Part shown: positions 1 through 10,835 of the stretch, piece after piece
Numbering within the stretch: the first letter of the stretch is position 1
Layout of the letters: every line of letters starts with the position of its first letter
DNA from: Sorex araneus
Lineage: Eukaryota > Chordata > Mammalia > Eulipotyphla > Soricidae
Direction of reading: 5' to 3'
Length of the DNA: 64,000 nucleotides
Assembly: GCF_027595985.1 (NCBI RefSeq)
Contig: NC_073305.1
Coordinates: 172,194,172-172,258,171 of the forward strand
Position numbers and translations under genes: made by a program
The notes under the pieces: model-generated
The model's database searches: none
Seen by the model: only the letters and a program-made list of their open reading frames with translations
Told to the model about the DNA's origin: nothing

Positions 1-63
1 TAAGTATAAAACCCAAATAGGAACAACTTTGTAAATCACAGCACTTCCACCAAATAAAATGAA

Positions 64-140
<77 letters not shown>

Positions 141-932
141 AAAAGAAGTCAATTAATCAGTCATTATTCTCAGTTTGACCTCCTAGATTTCCCCCTTTCT
201 CTAACACAGCTAAACCACCACTGTACCTTCCACACTCCAATTTAGTAACTACATTGCAACTAGCTGGTCCTTCACTCCCATGGTAATCTAGTCTCTGAAA
301 CACAATTGTTCGCTTGCCTGTCCACCCTGGATAAAACCTTGATTCTAACCTCTGTCCCCATCGTGATGCCTTCCTTCTCAATCCCTCTCATAGACTCTAT
401 AAAAGAAAACGCCTGCTTTTTTGTTTAGGTAGTTGATTATTCTTGGCCTTTCTCATTTCGGCTATGTTTACTTCACTGACTCCGTTTTCTAGAAACCACC
501 CGCCAATCCTTCCCCATTAACAATACCATCTGCTTCCATTCCCATCAATTCTCCTACTGTGCCCGGTACTACTAATAAATCTCCTGACCTATCTTCCCAG
601 ATTACTCCTTTCCTCAATTAAACGCTTTGCCCCCAGGAGAGTCATTTCCTGTCTCTGCATCTTAGCTGCTCCTCTGTAAGATAAAGGAACGAAAATATAG
701 ATTAAGATAGTTTCCATTTTAACTTTTGATCAAAATGTTTAACTATAACCCCCCCCACACACACACACCTTTTTTTCTATTTATAACAAATTCTCATTTC
801 CTACTTGTCATCAAGTCTTTCCTTTTTACTTCCTAACAGTGATACAATAATTTCCAAAGTCCTAACCACACTTCTTCATTATATTTATCATTATTTCTTA
901 GGCTAAGGTGAGTGGTTTCTGCCATTATTTCT
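1..932. other. Downstream flank of EPM2A with microsatellites
   Basis: Contains an (AG)n run at 70-110 followed by (GACA)n at 111-140, and a short (CA)n at about 755-768 after a C run. The rest (140-750 and 770-930) is AT-balanced unique-looking sequence in which I recognise no gene or repeat. Confidence 0.6.
68..140. repeat. Compound (AG)n-(GACA)n microsatellite
   Basis: A pure AG run with one interruption passes directly into GACA tetranucleotides. Confidence 0.95.
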
Positions 933-935
933 TTT

Positions 936-1083
936 GTTTTTTTTTTTGGCGGGGGGAGGGGTAGGGGCAAACCCAGCAATGCTCAGGGGTTACTCCTGGT
1001 GGTTCCTGAGAGGCCAGAGATTGAACCTGGTTTGGCCACATGCGAGGCAAGCACCCTACCCACTATACTATTGCTCCAGCCCC
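936..1083 (-). mobile_element. A-type tRNA-derived SINE
   Basis: Reverse complement of the A consensus: T-run, CAGCAATGCTCAGGGGTTACTCC body, then the B-box complement (ATTGAACCTGG) and the head (TATTGCTCCAGCCC). The 3' end is altered to a G-rich run instead of the usual GTGTGACCC, so it is somewhat decayed. Confidence 0.9.
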
Positions 1084-1107
1084 TCGTTATCTCTGAGGCT
1101 AAGGCAG

Positions 1108-1290
1108 GATTTTTTTTTTTTTTTTTTTGCTTTTTGGGTCACACCTGGCATGCACAGGGGTTACTCCTGGCTCTGCACTCAGGAATCACCCCTGACGGTG
1201 CTCAGGGGACCGTATGGGATGCTGGGAATCGAACCCGGGTTGGCCGAGTGCAAGGCAAACGCCTACCCGCTGTGCTATCACTCCAGCCCC
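1108..1290 (-). mobile_element. A-type SINE with TSD
   Basis: Near-consensus copy with a long T run (minus-strand A tail), TTTTTGGGTCACACC, and head CTATCACTCCAGCCCC. The TSD GGCTAAGGCAG is at 1097-1107 and 1291-1301. It sits 24 bp from the previous copy in the same orientation. Confidence 0.95.
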
Positions 1291-1410
1291 GGCTAAGGCA
1301 GAATTAGCCCACATCATAATGCTGCTCAAAGTGAGGGCATGTGTGTGTTCCTAGATTTTTCCAATGTTAGAACATTTGAAAAAAAAAGTGCGATCGAATA
1401 TGATTAAACT

Positions 1411-1575
1411 GGGCTGGAGTGATAGTATAGCGTCTAGGGCACTGCCTTGCCTGCAGCTCACCCAGGTTCTATTCCCAGCATCCCATATGGTCCACCAAGC
1501 ACCGCCAGGAGTAATTCCTGAGTGCATGATCTAGGAGTAACCCCTGTGCATTGCCAGGTGTGACCCAAAAAAGGA
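1411..1575 (+). mobile_element. A-type SINE
   Basis: Starts GGGCTGGAGTGATAG and ends GTGTGACCCAAAAAAGG. It is followed directly by an (AT)n run at 1577-1603, which probably grew from its tail. Confidence 0.92.
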
Positions 1576-1603
1576 AATATATATATATATATATATATAT
1601 ATA

Positions 1604-1855
1604 GGGGCTTGAGCAATAGCACAGCGGGTAGAGCATTCGCCTTGCACGTGGTTGACCCAGGTTCGATTCCTCTGCCCCTCTCAGAGAACCCAGCAAGCTA
1701 CCGAGAGCATCTCGCCTGCATGGCAGAGCCTGGCAAGCTACCCGTGGCATATTCACTATGCCCAAAACAGTAACAAGTCTCACAATGGAGACGTTACTGG
1801 TACCCGCTCAAGCAAATCGATGAGCAGCGGGATGACAGTGACAGTGACAGTGATA
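1604..1855 (+). mobile_element. B-type SINE (RTE-tailed), full length
   Basis: Head GGGGCTTGAGCAATAGCAC and B box GGTTCGATTCC, then the B-specific body (CCTCTCAGAGAACCCAGCAAG ..., GGCAGAGCCTGGCAAGCTACC, GTAACAAGTCTCACAATGG) and a terminal part GGAGACGTTACTGG ... GATGACAGTGACAGTGACAG. It inserted into the AT run behind the previous SINE. Confidence 0.93.
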
Positions 1856-3220
1856 CGCCGTGCGGGCATATATATAATTATATATATTAAATATAATTAA
1901 GCTGAAATAACTTCAAGTCTAAAAGTAAAGCAACCTCATTTGGACATTTCTTTATCATAAGATATTCTGACCTTCTGAGAAACCTGTAAAAGAGAGTTTT
2001 GTCAATGCCCATGACAAGCAGGTACTGACATGATATCTGCTTTGATCTTCTCTGACACACTCCTGAGTCAGGTTTTCATTCCTAGTTTGTGTGTGATGTG
2101 CTCACTTTTAACTTCCTTTTGTCCCATAACTGCCAGTTTTGATCAGCTAACAAGAGAGTAAGAGTGACAAGAAAAATCAATTTAGCTTAGCTCACTGTCC
2201 CCTTACAAATAAGGAAATAGTTTGCTCTTTTGGACCTTAGATTAATTCCATTCTCTTAAAATTCTGTACACAGAAATCATTTTAAATGCTTTTATTTAGC
2301 ACAGATTCCAGGTGATTTTGAAATATATTGGACATACCATTTGTTGAAAATAAGGCCTTCTTCAATACTGATAAATTAATTGTAAATTAATTGTGTCCAA
2401 TGCAAAAAAAAGGGAGAAAACCTACCTTCAACTGTCTTTTTATAGTAGAAATGATATAGCTGGACTCAGACACTGGAACACAAATTTACACATAATTCAT
2501 CAGAAATACTATACTTTTAAGATTAGACTGCAAGTGGGTTCCTTAACTACAATATTTGCTTTTAAAGAGACCTGGTCTTCCTATTAGTTAAAGCTGGCTT
2601 ATAAACTCTGCATTGTAAAACTGAGGTATGTCCTGTCTACATACCTCTGTTCAAGTTCAACTTCATCAGCCCTGAGTCATGAGGTTCTACAGTTCTCCCT
2701 CCCGCACCCCTAAGTCAAGGTCTCTCCTCTCTCTCCATAAATATTTGTGGAAGAAAAGAAGGGGCAGGAAAAGAAGCATGGGAGTCAGCTAGAATAAGTA
2801 TGGCCTTTGAGTCTTGCTTGAGTCTCTCATTTCATCTGTCCATCACCCTATGACACTGGCTGGTTCATGTAACCACAATTTCTTCATCTCTCCCTATGAT
2901 AAAATTCATCTTTGAGTTTCCCGTAGAGCCCAAGACCGTAAATTTCACTCTGGAGACACACTGCGCTTGGTATTGAGGGCTGGACAAGGATTGTTCCTGT
3001 CTGTGGAATAAACGGGTATGGACTGGAGCTCACAGACCTCCTTTGGTAATGCAGTACAACCTGTCCCATGCACTGTGGCTCAGGCTACTTTGGTCTTGAG
3101 GTGGCCAACCATGCTCTCAATTAGGTCGTACAAAAATATAACTACATCCCTAAGTTCCTTGGCCACTGATCAACACACTGTTCATTTCTCACTGTCAGAC
3201 TTCTATGGAAATATCGAGAG
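1856..3220. other. Repeat-poor flank
   Basis: No gene, SINE or LINE recognised. A small AT-rich patch (1868-1900) follows the B SINE. Confidence 0.5.
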
Positions 3221-3233
3221 AAAATGAATTCGC

Positions 3234-3403
3234 GGGGGCTGGAGCAATAGCACAGTGGGTAGGACGTTTGCCTTGCACGCGGTCGACCCGGGTTTGATTC
3301 CCAGCATCCCATATGGTCCCCTGAGCACCGCCAGGAGTGATTCCTGAGTGCAGAGCCAGGAGTAACCCCTGTGCATCGCCAGGTGTGACCCAAAAAGAAA
3401 AAA
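3234..3403 (+). mobile_element. A-type SINE with 13-bp TSD
   Basis: Complete copy from GGGGCTGGAGCAATAGCAC to GTGTGACCCAAAAAGAAA. TSD AAAATGAATTCGC at 3221-3233 and 3404-3416 is perfect, so this is a relatively recent insertion. Confidence 0.96.
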
Positions 3404-3918
3404 AAAATGAATTCGCCACAGTATGCTGGACTGGAAAGGCACTGAGTCAAATACGCATGTGTTATAAAGTGGCCCTGGATTGTCACAAGGCCTCAGAAAG
3501 GTAGCTCTGCTCACTAAGTCTCAATGGAAATAAACAGGTAACGGGTCTACTTTGAATGCCATGCAGTGTTGTGGGGGATAAGAAAAGCAGCAATGCTTTA
3601 TACACTGGAGCTAAAATCACTAGTAGCTTCTGGGGAGATGTCTACTGCCCTATGGCCTGGCTGACCCGGGGAAGGGTTCCTGTCGTAACACTCGCCAGGC
3701 ATGGATGCAAGCATCCCACTAGCTCCAAGGCATCTGCCACGGAGGGCCCGGCTCCAGAGTTTTCTGGAGTTTTCTGGAGCAGGGCTGCGGGCTGGAGTCA
3801 GACTCTGTGTAGGGAGAGAAAGTCAGTCCTGACCCCAACCAGGTTCTGCAGGTCTGTCATTATCATCATTTATGAAAAAAAGAATTTCAGGAGAAGACAA
3901 ATAGTGAAATAAAACAAT

Positions 3919-3924
3919 TTTATT
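3919..3924 (-). terminator. EPM2A: Candidate EPM2A polyadenylation signal
   Basis: Plus-strand TTTATT reads AATAAA on the minus strand (context CAATAAAATTG). A T-rich downstream stretch (TGTTTTATTTCACTATTTG) follows, as expected for a downstream element. It lies about 1.3 kb past the stop codon. The site is inferred from motif and position. Confidence 0.5.
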
Positions 3925-4671
3925 GAGGAAATATGAGGAGAGAGGGTGAGGGAGAAAGAGAAACGCACATTCCAGAGAGAACAACACAACTGTCTTTTCC
4001 AAGTGAAAGGAATTACACCTCCCTAACTGAAACTTGGCAACCCAGAATGGAGGCGCGCCCTGGCTGCTTCTGCAAACTGGGTTTTACCGTCATTTTCCCC
4101 AGCTGAGTCCATGTAGGGCTTTCTGTGCAGACAGTCTCTTCCGGGGCCGTGTCTAGGGGAAAGGACTTAGCATTTTTGGTCTTCTCTGCTTTTGCTTTGT
4201 TTTCGGTCACTGTGCTCAGGGCTGACTCTTAGCTTTGCAGCCAGGGCTCACTCCTGGCTGGCTCCGGGGCAGATGCCACCTGGCGAGCCCCCGGCCCACT
4301 GTGCTCTCTCTCACAGCTTCCGGCTCCTCTGAGCTCCTCTCGAGTGTGGCTCCAGCCTTCTCTCATCAGGCCTCTGATTCTGCTTCCACAAAGGGATTCT
4401 GGCCTCGGTGCCTTTGGGCTACTCTAGGGCTGGTGACAAAGCGAATCACCTCTTGTTTTCATTGCTTACCGAGGAACTCACTGCTAAGAGACCCCCTGGG
4501 CCTGGGAGCTTCAGAGCCCCCCCAACCACTGTGAAGAGGAAGCCAACAACGTCCCCCCAGCCATCGTCCAGTGCTCACGGGGGCTCTCTGCATAGTCTGG
4601 CTTTTTGTTCTATTTCCTTCCTTGGCCACTGACCCACTCTCATTCAGTAGCTTCATTTCAGTTCTACGAAA

Positions 4672-4798
4672 TATGTGTGTGCGTGTGTGCGCGTGCGTGC
4701 GTGTGCATGTGCGTGCATGTGCGTGCGTGTGCATGCGCGTGTGTGTGCGCGCATGTGTGGTTGCGTGCATGCTTGGTCGCGTGCATGTGTGGGAGCAT
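4672..4798. repeat. Long alternating GT/GC/AT dinucleotide tract
   Basis: About 125 bp of nearly unbroken purine-pyrimidine alternation (TGTGTGCG, GCGTGCATG and similar). It lies inside the predicted EPM2A 3' UTR. It yields long Cys/Val or His/Thr artefact ORFs in several frames, which are not genes. Confidence 0.95.
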
Positions 4799-5221
4799 AT
4801 GGGTGGCAGAAACATAAGTCAAGAAACCTTCTTGACGCCCTGCCTTTTTCGTTCTGTGTGCCATGCGGGGAGGAAGAACCCCGCGAAGCCCAGAACACCG
4901 CAGAGGCAGAGGCGGTGTCTGTGAAGCAAAGGGCTTCTCTTCCGGGGCAGTGGGGCCTGCATGCATCCCCCTCATCTCTGGCTACAAAGGATAGTGCAGG
5001 GCCACGCGCTCGGAGGCATTTCCTCATGCACAAGTCACAGCTTCTTTGGGACACACTTCAAAGGCACAGCTCAACCCAAGGCTGCCGGAGCGTCAGCCCC
5101 GGACTAACGTGGACACGCCAGGTGGGGCCACAGTCTTTCCCATTCAGGCAGATCCTCTGTTTCTGGGTCATGGTACCAAAAGCCCCCAAGGCCCCCCCAA
5201 GGAAAGAGGCCGATGGCCCAA

Positions 5222-5499
5222 CTACACGCGACATCTGGAAGCACAGACTTTCCCGAATTTCTGGAAGAAATCTTCTTGCGCCTGGGTCAGGGCGTCCTCG
5301 TCAATGTACACGGCCGGCCGCTTGGCCATGACGAAGTACTGCACCTTCCGCAGCTTCCAGCCCAGCACGTACAGGAGCCAGCCGCACACGGCCGCCGTGG
5401 AGCGGCCCACGCCGGCGTTGCAGTGCACGTACACCGTGTGTCCGTTCTCCAGCAGCCCGTGCAGGAGACACACCGCCTGCGGCAGCATCTGCACTCGGC
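5222..5499 (-). CDS. EPM2A: EPM2A (laforin) last coding exon (exon 4)
   Basis: Encodes the C-terminal part of laforin, the cytosolic glycogen phosphatase whose loss causes Lafora disease; it dephosphorylates glycogen and works with the E3 ligase malin. Seen: the minus strand reads [20 protein letters not shown], then the dual-specificity phosphatase loop HCNAGVGRS (catalytic Cys, equivalent to human Cys266), then [17 protein letters not shown] and [11 protein letters not shown], ending [15 protein letters not shown] and a TAG stop. The acceptor is CTGCAG with the AG at 5501-5500. The exon starts with two bases that complete a Gly codon begun by exon 3. Length is 278 nt, which fits my recollection of human codons 240-331 plus stop. 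Positions equivalent to G279, Q293, P301 and C329 are kept, and the frame is intact. The apparent start at 5494 is an internal GTG (Val242), not an initiator. I am very sure of the identity. Confidence 0.97.
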
Positions 5500-5998
5500 C
5501 TGCAGCGGGGAAAGCACAGGGGACACGAGCATGAGGGCAGGCTCACGGCTCCCGAGAGTTCGCCCTTGGCTGGCAAGCAAGCTTAGAACCACTTCCACAC
5601 CTGACGACGGGGAAGGAGGAAGGGCGCTGCGGCGGGACTGCGGTGCCCGGACCGGACCCACCACCTGCCGCTCCTTCTGGGTGGGCGCTCAGCTCCCCAG
5701 AAAGGGAAGGCAGCGCCTGCTCACCGTCAGGAGAACGGGTTGTTATAACCTTCAGAGGGGGTTGTAGGGTCCGGGCAGGGGTTTTCAAAAAGCTGAGACA
5801 GATGCTGTCACCCGAGTCTCCTTTAGTCCAAAAGGACCTTCCCGGGGAACGGAAAGCACAGACTTAGCCCTACTGCAAGGGGTCCATCTTATTCACGCAC
5901 CACAGGAGAACTTCCAGTGCCCGCCCCATGGTGAGTTCTTATTAACTGGGAATACACAGTAGAACTAACGGATCATCTGCTTATTCCCTCGTGATCTC

Positions 5999-6230
5999 TG
6001 TCACTGTATCACTGTCATCCTGTTGCTCTTCGATTTGCTCGAGCGGGCACCAGTAACATCTCTATTGTGAGACTTGTTGTTACTGTTTTTGGCATATTGA
6101 ATACGCCATGGGTAGTTTGCCAGGCTCTGCTGTGCGGGCAGGATACCCTCAGTAGCTTGCCGGGCTCTCTGAGAGGGATGGAAAAATCGAACCTCGGTCG
6201 GCCACGAGCAAGGCAAATGCCCTACCCACT
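5999..6230 (-). mobile_element. B-type SINE, 5'-truncated head
   Basis: Minus-strand B copy beginning (plus-strand view) TGTCACTGTATCACTGTCATCC, with CGATTTGCTCGAGCGGGCACC, GTTACTGTTTTTGGC and GCCAGGCTCTGCTG. It stops at CCCTACCCACT and lacks the first ~25 bp of the head. It is in sense orientation to EPM2A in intron 3. Confidence 0.92.
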
Positions 6231-7692
6231 AAAAAGGATTCCCTCTTTATTACCGGTTAACAATTTATACAGCTATGACCTTCACCCTTCACGTAACTGT
6301 TATGCTGATTACTCAATGATTCCAAAATCTTCTCACCACATTTAGAGGGCAGGGATGCCCCTAACATCATCCAGCTCCTGCAACTTTCTCCTCACAGGCT
6401 CTCAGAGTAAAGGTACCGGGGCTGTCCTGGGGGGGAGGGGGTGTTCATTTGTTTGAATGACATCAAGAAAACATGCCAGAGGGTCCGCAGGGCCCCGGAT
6501 GTGTCACAAACACACCTCATGTGTGTCTGTGACCGGACATTCCCTAACTCCTCCATCCTCCATGACCCAAGGGTCCAAGAGCTCTGGGGGATCCCCAGAG
6601 GGGCCACACAGAAGAGCCCCGGCCAGCTTCATGCTGCCACCTGCTAGAGACTCGGAAAGGCAGAAGGGCACCCAACTCAGTGACAGCACTGCACCCCTTC
6701 CCAAGGGCCCCGGGTCCCGGAGTCTCACTTGAGTGCGTTTGGACTCCCCGCAGAAGATATCCCTCCATCCTTCCTTCAACAGACTGGGAGTCACTTTCCC
6801 TGACGGAGCCAACTCAGTACACAGTGCTCAGGCCTCACCATCCCAGCAAAGATGGTCAAAGGCCCAACTGACCTGTTGAACCCCCTCAGTTTCCCTCTAT
6901 CTAAGAGGGGCACGAACCAGGGCCTCAAAGATTTAAGAGGATCCTCTACATGAAAGCCAAGACATAACTCAGCTCTGGCTGCGGGTGTTGTTCATCCTTC
7001 TAACGCAGGGACCTAAAAGCCGTGTAGCCCTTGAGAAGCGTTTCTCCCTGGAATCCCTTTCAGTGGCCACACTATGCAGGCGCCCTGCTCCTGTCTCCTC
7101 GGGTCGTGCCACTGCAGACTCCTGAGACCCGTGAACTGGAGATGTGCCACGGCCCACGCAGCGAGTCCCCGAGTCCAAACTGAGCCGTAAGCCAAACTGA
7201 GACTTCCCACTGCATGCTGGGCTCTGCCGGCCCTGAGGGGATATGCTCACAGGGCCCACCACCTAAGAAGCTCCAGCCTAAGGACAATAAAATACCCTCG
7301 ACCTGTGACAAAGCGTGGGATGCTGGAAGTATACCCACTTAGGAATGAAGGGGGTCCCCGGGACAGCACTTGCGATATACTGACAGTGTCACCCAGAGTC
7401 CCTGCTTTGGACGTTTCATCTACTTGGGCTCCATCCAATTAAATTCCGTATGAATTAAATATATGACGTTTCCATTCTTTAAAAAAAGCCATTCTTCAGA
7501 GCAACACAGAAATAAATATTTGATGTACAATATTCCATATTTCCAATTCTAAATTGGAAATGTACTTGAAATGCTAAACCCTTTGCAAGGGTTTAACACT
7601 CCACAGGGGTTAATTCCACAGCAGGATGCTGTGATTCTTACTTTGTAACTTAAGAGTCCTTGATTGCTCCTAGATGCTCAAAAGCATTCTTT
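6231..7692. other. Unique intron 3 sequence
   Basis: GC-moderate intronic sequence. No gene or repeat recognised, and the ORFs here lack family resemblance. Confidence 0.5.
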
Positions 7693-7707
7693 AAGAATAT
7701 GAATATA

Positions 7708-7880
7708 GGGCTGGAAGAATAGCGCAGCAGGTAGGGCATTTTCCTTGCTCCCCGCCGATCCAGGTTCGATTCCCAGCATCCCATATGGTCCCCCGAGCAC
7801 CGCCAGGAGTAATTCCTGAGTGCAGAGCCAGGAGTAACCCCTGAATATCGCTGAGTGCAACCCAAAAAGGAAAAAAAAAG
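7708..7880 (+). mobile_element. A-type SINE with 15-bp TSD
   Basis: GGGCTGGAAGAATAGCGC to CAACCCAAAAAGG plus A tail. Perfect TSD AAGAATATGAATATA at 7693-7707 and 7881-7895. Confidence 0.96.
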
Positions 7881-8029
7881 AAGAATATGAATATAAACAA
7901 AATAAAACAATGCCCAAAACTATCACTGACTATCTGAGACACTTACAAGAGCACCCTTAAATCTAGTGTCTGGGCCACACCTTCTCAGGCTAACTGAACT
8001 AGGGACAGATAGAAGCTTCCAGAGAGCCT

Positions 8030-8165
8030 TAGAGATGTGGTCCCAGTGGTGGAACTCAAGATTTGCATGTATGAGGTCCCAAGTCGGATTCCTGGCACCA
8101 CATGTCCCCATGAGCACAGTCACTTGCGACAGCAATAAACACTCACATATGCACATTCATAAATG
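8030..8165 (+). mobile_element. Old tRNA-like SINE remnant
   Basis: CCAGTGGTGGAACTCAAG, then GGTCCCAAGTCGGATTCCTGG and CACCACATGTCCCCATGAGCAC, looks like a diverged tRNA-head SINE with an A/AC-rich tail. It is too decayed to place confidently. Confidence 0.45.
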
Positions 8166-8367
8166 CATAAACATGCAAAAATTTCCGTCAATATGCAAAT
8201 AAGCACACAAACATTGTGAGAAAGAGATGCAAGGATATGAAGGGGGCAGCATTTCTGAAACTAGTTAGCCAAAAAATAACAAAAAAATATATTCCTGGCA
8301 CAACTTTTAGCACTTTACACCCCCCCCCCCCACACACACACACAAACTTCCTTCCTTTCTTGCTTGC

Positions 8368-8534
8368 TTGCTTTTTGGGTCATACCCAGCAATGCACAGG
8401 GCTTACTCCTCGCTCCTGCACTCAGGAATTATTCCTGGCAGTGCTTGAGTGACCATATGAGATGCTGGAAATCGAAACCCGGTCAGCCACGTGCAAGGCA
8501 AATGCCCTACCAGCTGTGTTATAGTTCCAGCCCC
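8368..8534 (-). mobile_element. A-type SINE
   Basis: Pyrimidine-rich tail (CTTCCTTCCTTTCTTGC), TTTTTGGGTCATACCCAGC, ATGCTGGAAATCGAAACCC and head TATAGTTCCAGCCCC. A few percent diverged. Confidence 0.92.
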
Positions 8535-9785
8535 TTCTTTCTTACTCTAGGGGTAAATTTCTGTATGAATCCACTATTATTTTGCATGACATCTTCTTAT
8601 CCTCTTAGGAACACAGATAAGACCCATGGTATCAAAAACATCCTTTGGGGAAAATCTGAAAATCATAGGACTAATAACCACTGTCGCATCTTTTATGGTG
8701 TTCGAAACACTTTCATATCCATTCCCAATCACGTTCATAACAATACGTTTTGTTTGGGGACTATCCCCCAGCAAAGACTAGGGGCTAACTCTGGTTCTGT
8801 CTCAGGAGAACCACATGTGGTGTCTGGGATTCGAACCTGGATCTCTGGCCCGTCATTCTACTCGAATCCCGTAAGGCACAGACGGTCACCCCTGTCTGCC
8901 CCACGCAGGCCCTGGATGACCCCATGCAATACAGCCGTGGTGATGAGCAGACTCGAGCCGGAGTGGGAGGCCCACAGGCAGAGTCTTTCCATCAGGGCAG
9001 AGCTGAATTCGGGGCACTGAGTCCAAGAAATGAACTCGAGCGCACGGAGCAGAAGGGCCGGCCAAGGACGCGGGCCGTGGCTCTCACAGCAGGTGGGCAG
9101 GGCAATAGCCTGTTATCAGCAGCACCTCACAGAGAGTCACAGTGCAGTCTCCGGGCGAAGGGAGCAGATTTGCAGCTTTCCGGAGGGTTCTGCTCGAGGG
9201 GATGCTGTCTGTTTGCGACTCGGAGATGTAGGCGCAAACCAGAATTTTTTTAAAACCTTTTTTTTAAAGAAGAAAAAAAAAAAGAAAAAAACCTAGACAC
9301 CCCGCCCCCCCTCCTGCATATGACAAAATGTACACAAATAAGGATCGATGGCACAGTTGATTGTAACAGGCCCTGCGACAACCAGTGGTGACAGTTTGGG
9401 TCTAACGAACTGTCTGCTTTCTCAGGCGCTACCTGACAGCATTATGCTGCAGCTCACAACACTTGCAGCTGCGTTTTTCTCCAGGTTCTAAAAATATCCC
9501 GCCGAATTCATCCACACCCCCGTTGTGCTAATACTGTGAACCGCAGATGATCGATCTACCGGTCAAAAAACTCCCCTGTGACCCAGGAAGGGTCATGAAC
9601 CCTTTGGTTACTCGTGGGGCTATGCAGAGCCCAAGACACCCCGGAAGCGGTCAGTCTCGGTGGCTGGTGTTTGCCACGTGGACGCTGTCACGGCTGTCAC
9701 ACTGCCTCCATGTGGAGGGCGAGCCACCGATATTCCTGGCACGTGGGAACTGTGACCTAAACAACCCCAGTGGGTCTCTGGGCAT
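8535..9785. other. Intron 3 sequence with one degraded SINE-like patch
   Basis: Around 8780-8890 the words CTGGGATTCGAACCTGG and AACCACATGTGGTGTC suggest a very old minus-strand SINE. Otherwise nothing recognised. There is an A-rich run at 9264-9292. Confidence 0.4.
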
Positions 9786-9964
9786 TTTTTTTTTTTTTTT
9801 GCTTTTTAGGTCACACCTGGCAATGTACAGGGGTTACTCCTGGCTCATGCACTCAGGAATTACTCCTGGCGGTACTCAGGGGACCATATGGGATGCTGAG
9901 AATTGAACCTGGGTCGGCCGCGTGCAAGGCAAATGCCCTACCCGCTGTGCTATTGCTCGAGTCC
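9786..9964 (-). mobile_element. A-type SINE with TSD
   Basis: T run, GCTTTTTAGGTCACACCTGGC, head GCTATTGCTCGAGTCC. TSD CTCTGGGCAT at 9776-9785 and 9965-9974. Confidence 0.95.
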
Positions 9965-10457
9965 CTCTGGGCATATTTTTTCCCTCAGGTTTCTGTTTGT
10001 GCTCACAGTGTGGTATGAAAAAGCTGGAGTGCTCGGGGCTTCGGCGGGATTAGCCGCTGTGGGGTGGAAGGCCACGGCTGCCTCCTTAGCGGCTGTCTCA
10101 CCACTCGCCACAGCCTTTTCTCACCCTTCTCCGAAGGGATAACAGTGCCATCAAGTCCAAACCCCAGACGTGAGAACCAGCTCGACTCTGTCTTTCTCCA
10201 TCTGGCTTATGCCACTAAGCCTCAGGCCCCGCAGGTCCAGCCTCATTGCTGCAAGTGTCAGGACTTCAGTGCTATAGACGTCACCTTACGATGCGGGTGT
10301 TATTTCAATAAAAAGAAACAAATGAAACAAGAAGCGAAAATTCAGCACACCTCTGGATGCTACAGGCACACCACCCTGACAACAGCCTTGGTTTGGAAAC
10401 CAGATATACACAATGAACCTAGAGTCAATAATTTCTCTTCTGTGCAGTAGTTCTCAC

Positions 10458-10515
10458 TCTCCCTCCCTCCCTCCCTCCTTACCTCCCCCCTCCTTCTTCT
10501 CTCTCTCTCCTTTCT
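10458..10515. repeat. Pyrimidine-rich (CCCT)n/(CT)n tract
   Basis: CTCCCTCCCTCCCTCC passes into TCTCTCTC. Confidence 0.85.
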
Positions 10516-10582
10516 ATGAAAAAAAAAAAAAGCTCAATATCTGCATCTCATTTCCTTGAATCAAGAGGAGTAGCAAAATGAC

Positions 10583-10764
10583 TTTTTTTTTTTTTTTTTT
10601 TGCTTTTTGGGTCACACCCGGCGATGCACAGGGGTCATTCCTGGCTCTACACTCAGGAATTATCCCCAACAGTGCTTAGGGGACCATATGGGATGCTGGG
10701 AATCGAACCCAGGTCGGCCGCGTGCAAGGCAAGTGCCCTACCTACTGTGCTATCGCTCCAGCCC
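10583..10764 (-). mobile_element. A-type SINE with TSD
   Basis: T18 run, TTTTTGGGTCACACCCGGC, GGGAATCGAACCCAGGTCGG, CTATCGCTCCAGCC. TSD CAAAATGAC at 10574-10582 and 10765-10773. Confidence 0.95.
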
Positions 10765-10835
10765 CAAAATGACATCTTCAGGAAGCAAGACTGTCCCACC
10801 CCACAGTAAGTCAGTTCCCACCGTGGGGACGGGTT

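Larger units (their letters stand above)
3900..5221 (-). other. EPM2A: Probable EPM2A 3' untranslated region
   Basis: This follows the laforin stop codon on the minus strand and runs to the first plausible poly(A) signal (AATAAA, minus strand, 3924-3919). It contains a long alternating CA/CG tract (4672-4798 on the plus strand as GT/GC) and no clean SINE copy, although 4205-4310 has faint SINE-like words. The extent is inferred only from the poly(A) signal; there is no transcript evidence. Confidence 0.55.

Noticed and set aside
912-1307. ORF of 131 codons and many other ORFs with words such as GYSWLCTQE, DHMGCWE, GMLGIEPGSAACKANALP
   Set aside because: These are translations of the A SINE body in various frames. 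They recur wherever a SINE lies and end at its borders.
1604-1700. Functional tRNA genes at SINE heads
   Set aside because: A- and B-box-like words exist but there is no acceptor-stem pairing or complete cloverleaf, and the units are multicopy SINE heads.
4653-5331. Long overlapping ORFs (up to 218 codons) across 4653-5331 on both strands
   Set aside because: They are driven by the GT/GC alternating tract and by antisense of EPM2A exon 4. Cys/Val or His/Thr periodicity shows low-complexity translation.
5213-5767. Plus-strand ORF of 184 codons over the laforin exon
   Set aside because: Antisense shadow of exon 4; the minus strand has clear laforin identity and splice sites.
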